From: Alphaproteobacteria bacterium | GTDB taxonomy: Bacteria; Pseudomonadota; Alphaproteobacteria; TMED109 | Length of the DNA: 64,000 nt | Direction: 5' to 3' | NCBI GenBank assembly: GCA_022825235.1 | Contig: JAJDYI010000004.1 | Coordinates: forward strand, 124,001-188,000 | Shown here: piece by piece, positions 63,383 through 64,000 of the stretch | Layout: every line of letters begins with the position of its first letter | Position numbering within the stretch: position 1 is the first letter of the stretch | The notes under the pieces: model-generated | Told to the model about the DNA's origin: nothing | Database searches by the model: none | The model's input: only the letters and a program-made list of their open reading frames with translations | Program-made: the position numbers and the translations under genes

Positions 63383-64000
63383 CGTCGCCGGCCCCGCTCG
63401 TCGTGGGGTTCGTTGCCGCAACCGTGTTGGCGTTGACGGCCGCCTGCCTTCTCGGCTCGACGCCAATGGGCGTGGAGCGCGTGCTCGCAGCGTTGATCGG
63501 GAGTGGTGATGCCGGTGACCGGCTGGTGGTGTGGGAAATTCGCTTCCCGCGGGCACTGGCCGCCTTTCTCGCGGGCTCCGCCCTGGGTGCCAGCGGGGCC
63601 GCGCTTCAGGGATTGCTCCGGAACCCCCTCGCCGAACCCGGAGTGCTGGGGGTTTCGGCGACGGCCTCCCTCGCGGCGACTTTCTTTCTCTATTACGGGT
63701 TCGTTTCGGTTGCCGCCTGGGGACTTCCGGTGGCCGCCATCGCCGGCGCCCTGGCGGCCACCGCCCTGATCGCGTTCGCAGCCGTGCACACTCGGTCCAT
63801 CATCACGCTCATCCTGATCGGAATCGGCATCGCGAGCTTCGCCGGGGCAGCCATGAGCTTGCTCATGAACCTCGCGCCGCACCCGTACGCCCTCTCCGAC
63901 ATGATCAACTGGATGCTGGGATCTGTCGCGAATCGCAGCCTCGACGACATCGCGCTGGCCGCGCCATTTCTCCTGTGCGGGCTCGTCGTCCTGTACGGTA
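63379..64000 (+). CDS. btuC: Cobalamin ABC transporter permease (BtuC/FecCD type), partial
   Basis: The first 207 codons of a FecCD-family permease, cut off by the right edge. The opening helix (PLVVGFVAATVLALTAACLL) is followed by GDRLVVWEIRFPRALAAFLA, GSALGASGAALQGLLRNPLA, then EPGVLGVSATASLAATFFLY (the LGxSGGAxxGxLxRNPLAxPxxLG signature of the family), ITLILIGIGIASFAGAAMSL and MINWMLGSVANRSLDDIALA. It starts within the btuF stop (ATGA). The ATPase btuD is expected just beyond the window. Confidence 0.92.
   Translation, partial: MTSPAPLVVGFVAATVLALTAACLLGSTPMGVERVLAALIGSGDAGDRLVVWEIRFPRALAAFLAGSALGASGAALQGLLRNPLAEPGVLGVSATASLAATFFLYYGFVSVAAWGLPVAAIAGALAATALIAFAAVHTRSIITLILIGIGIASFAGAAMSLLMNLAPHPYALSDMINWMLGSVANRSLDDIALAAPFLLCGLVVLYG

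Overview
The window reads as chromosomal DNA of a high-GC alphaproteobacterium, probably Rhodospirillales-like. Supporting this are metX-metW, the run purC-purS-purQ-purL-bolA-grxD with a one-chain PurL, cysS-trmJ-rpsD, a SoeABC-type sulfite dehydrogenase and several CoA-transferase, SDR and glutathione transferase genes. No rRNA, tRNA, CRISPR array, prophage or insertion sequence was seen. Genes are packed tightly. At about seventeen junctions the stop codon overlaps the next start by 4 bases (ATGA, GTGA, TTGA, and in one case probably CTGA), so translational coupling is the rule here.

Layout. 1-7.4 kb: a cut PanE-type reductase, an oxalate-CoA-ligase-like enzyme, DUF899, an SDR lacking the usual catalytic residues, a beta-alanine:pyruvate-type aminotransferase, an AhpD-like protein and a methyltransferase. 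6.8-8.6 kb: metXW (methionine). 8.9-14.5 kb: nicotinate phosphoribosyltransferase and NAD synthetase, then cysS, trmJ and rpsD. 14.9-19.4 kb (minus strand): the purine operon with bolA and grxD. 19.6-25.9 kb: a complete Dpp/Opp-type ABC importer followed by a DUF1989 protein. 26.2-32.7 kb: a GST, soeCBA, and a divergent persulfide dioxygenase-like gene; together these would carry persulfide sulfur to sulfite and on to sulfate. 32.8-33.5 kb: a VapBC pair. 33.6-39.9 kb: PfkB kinase, DUF6941-like protein, amidase, EI24 membrane protein, PP1-like phosphatase, an aberrant LexA, and nth. 40-46.2 kb: SDR-GST diverging from PanE-GST-CoA transferase, then a FadD-type ligase. 46.4-51.5 kb: GNAT, a PlsB-like acyltransferase, and a Cpx-like two-component system divergent from a Spy/CpxP-like periplasmic protein, with GTTAC repeats between them. 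52.4-57 kb: smc and a TauD-like dioxygenase. 57.3-64 kb: cobalamin genes (cobT, cobS, cobC, cobO), then promoter, B12 riboswitch and btuB-btuF-btuC, the last cut by the right edge.

Most notable points: a LexA whose Ser-Lys dyad and scissile Ala-Gly are both altered; a PfkB kinase whose intact N-terminus needs a non-canonical CTG start; a btuB leader with promoter, aptamer and a hairpin masking a ribosome-binding sequence; an SDR/GST/PanE/GST/CoA-transferase cluster whose content resembles glutathione-dependent isoprene catabolism without being the same; and two SDRs lacking the catalytic tyrosine. No single locus can be shown from sequence alone to be a new system. The 40-44.4 kb cluster is the best candidate for an undescribed pathway.
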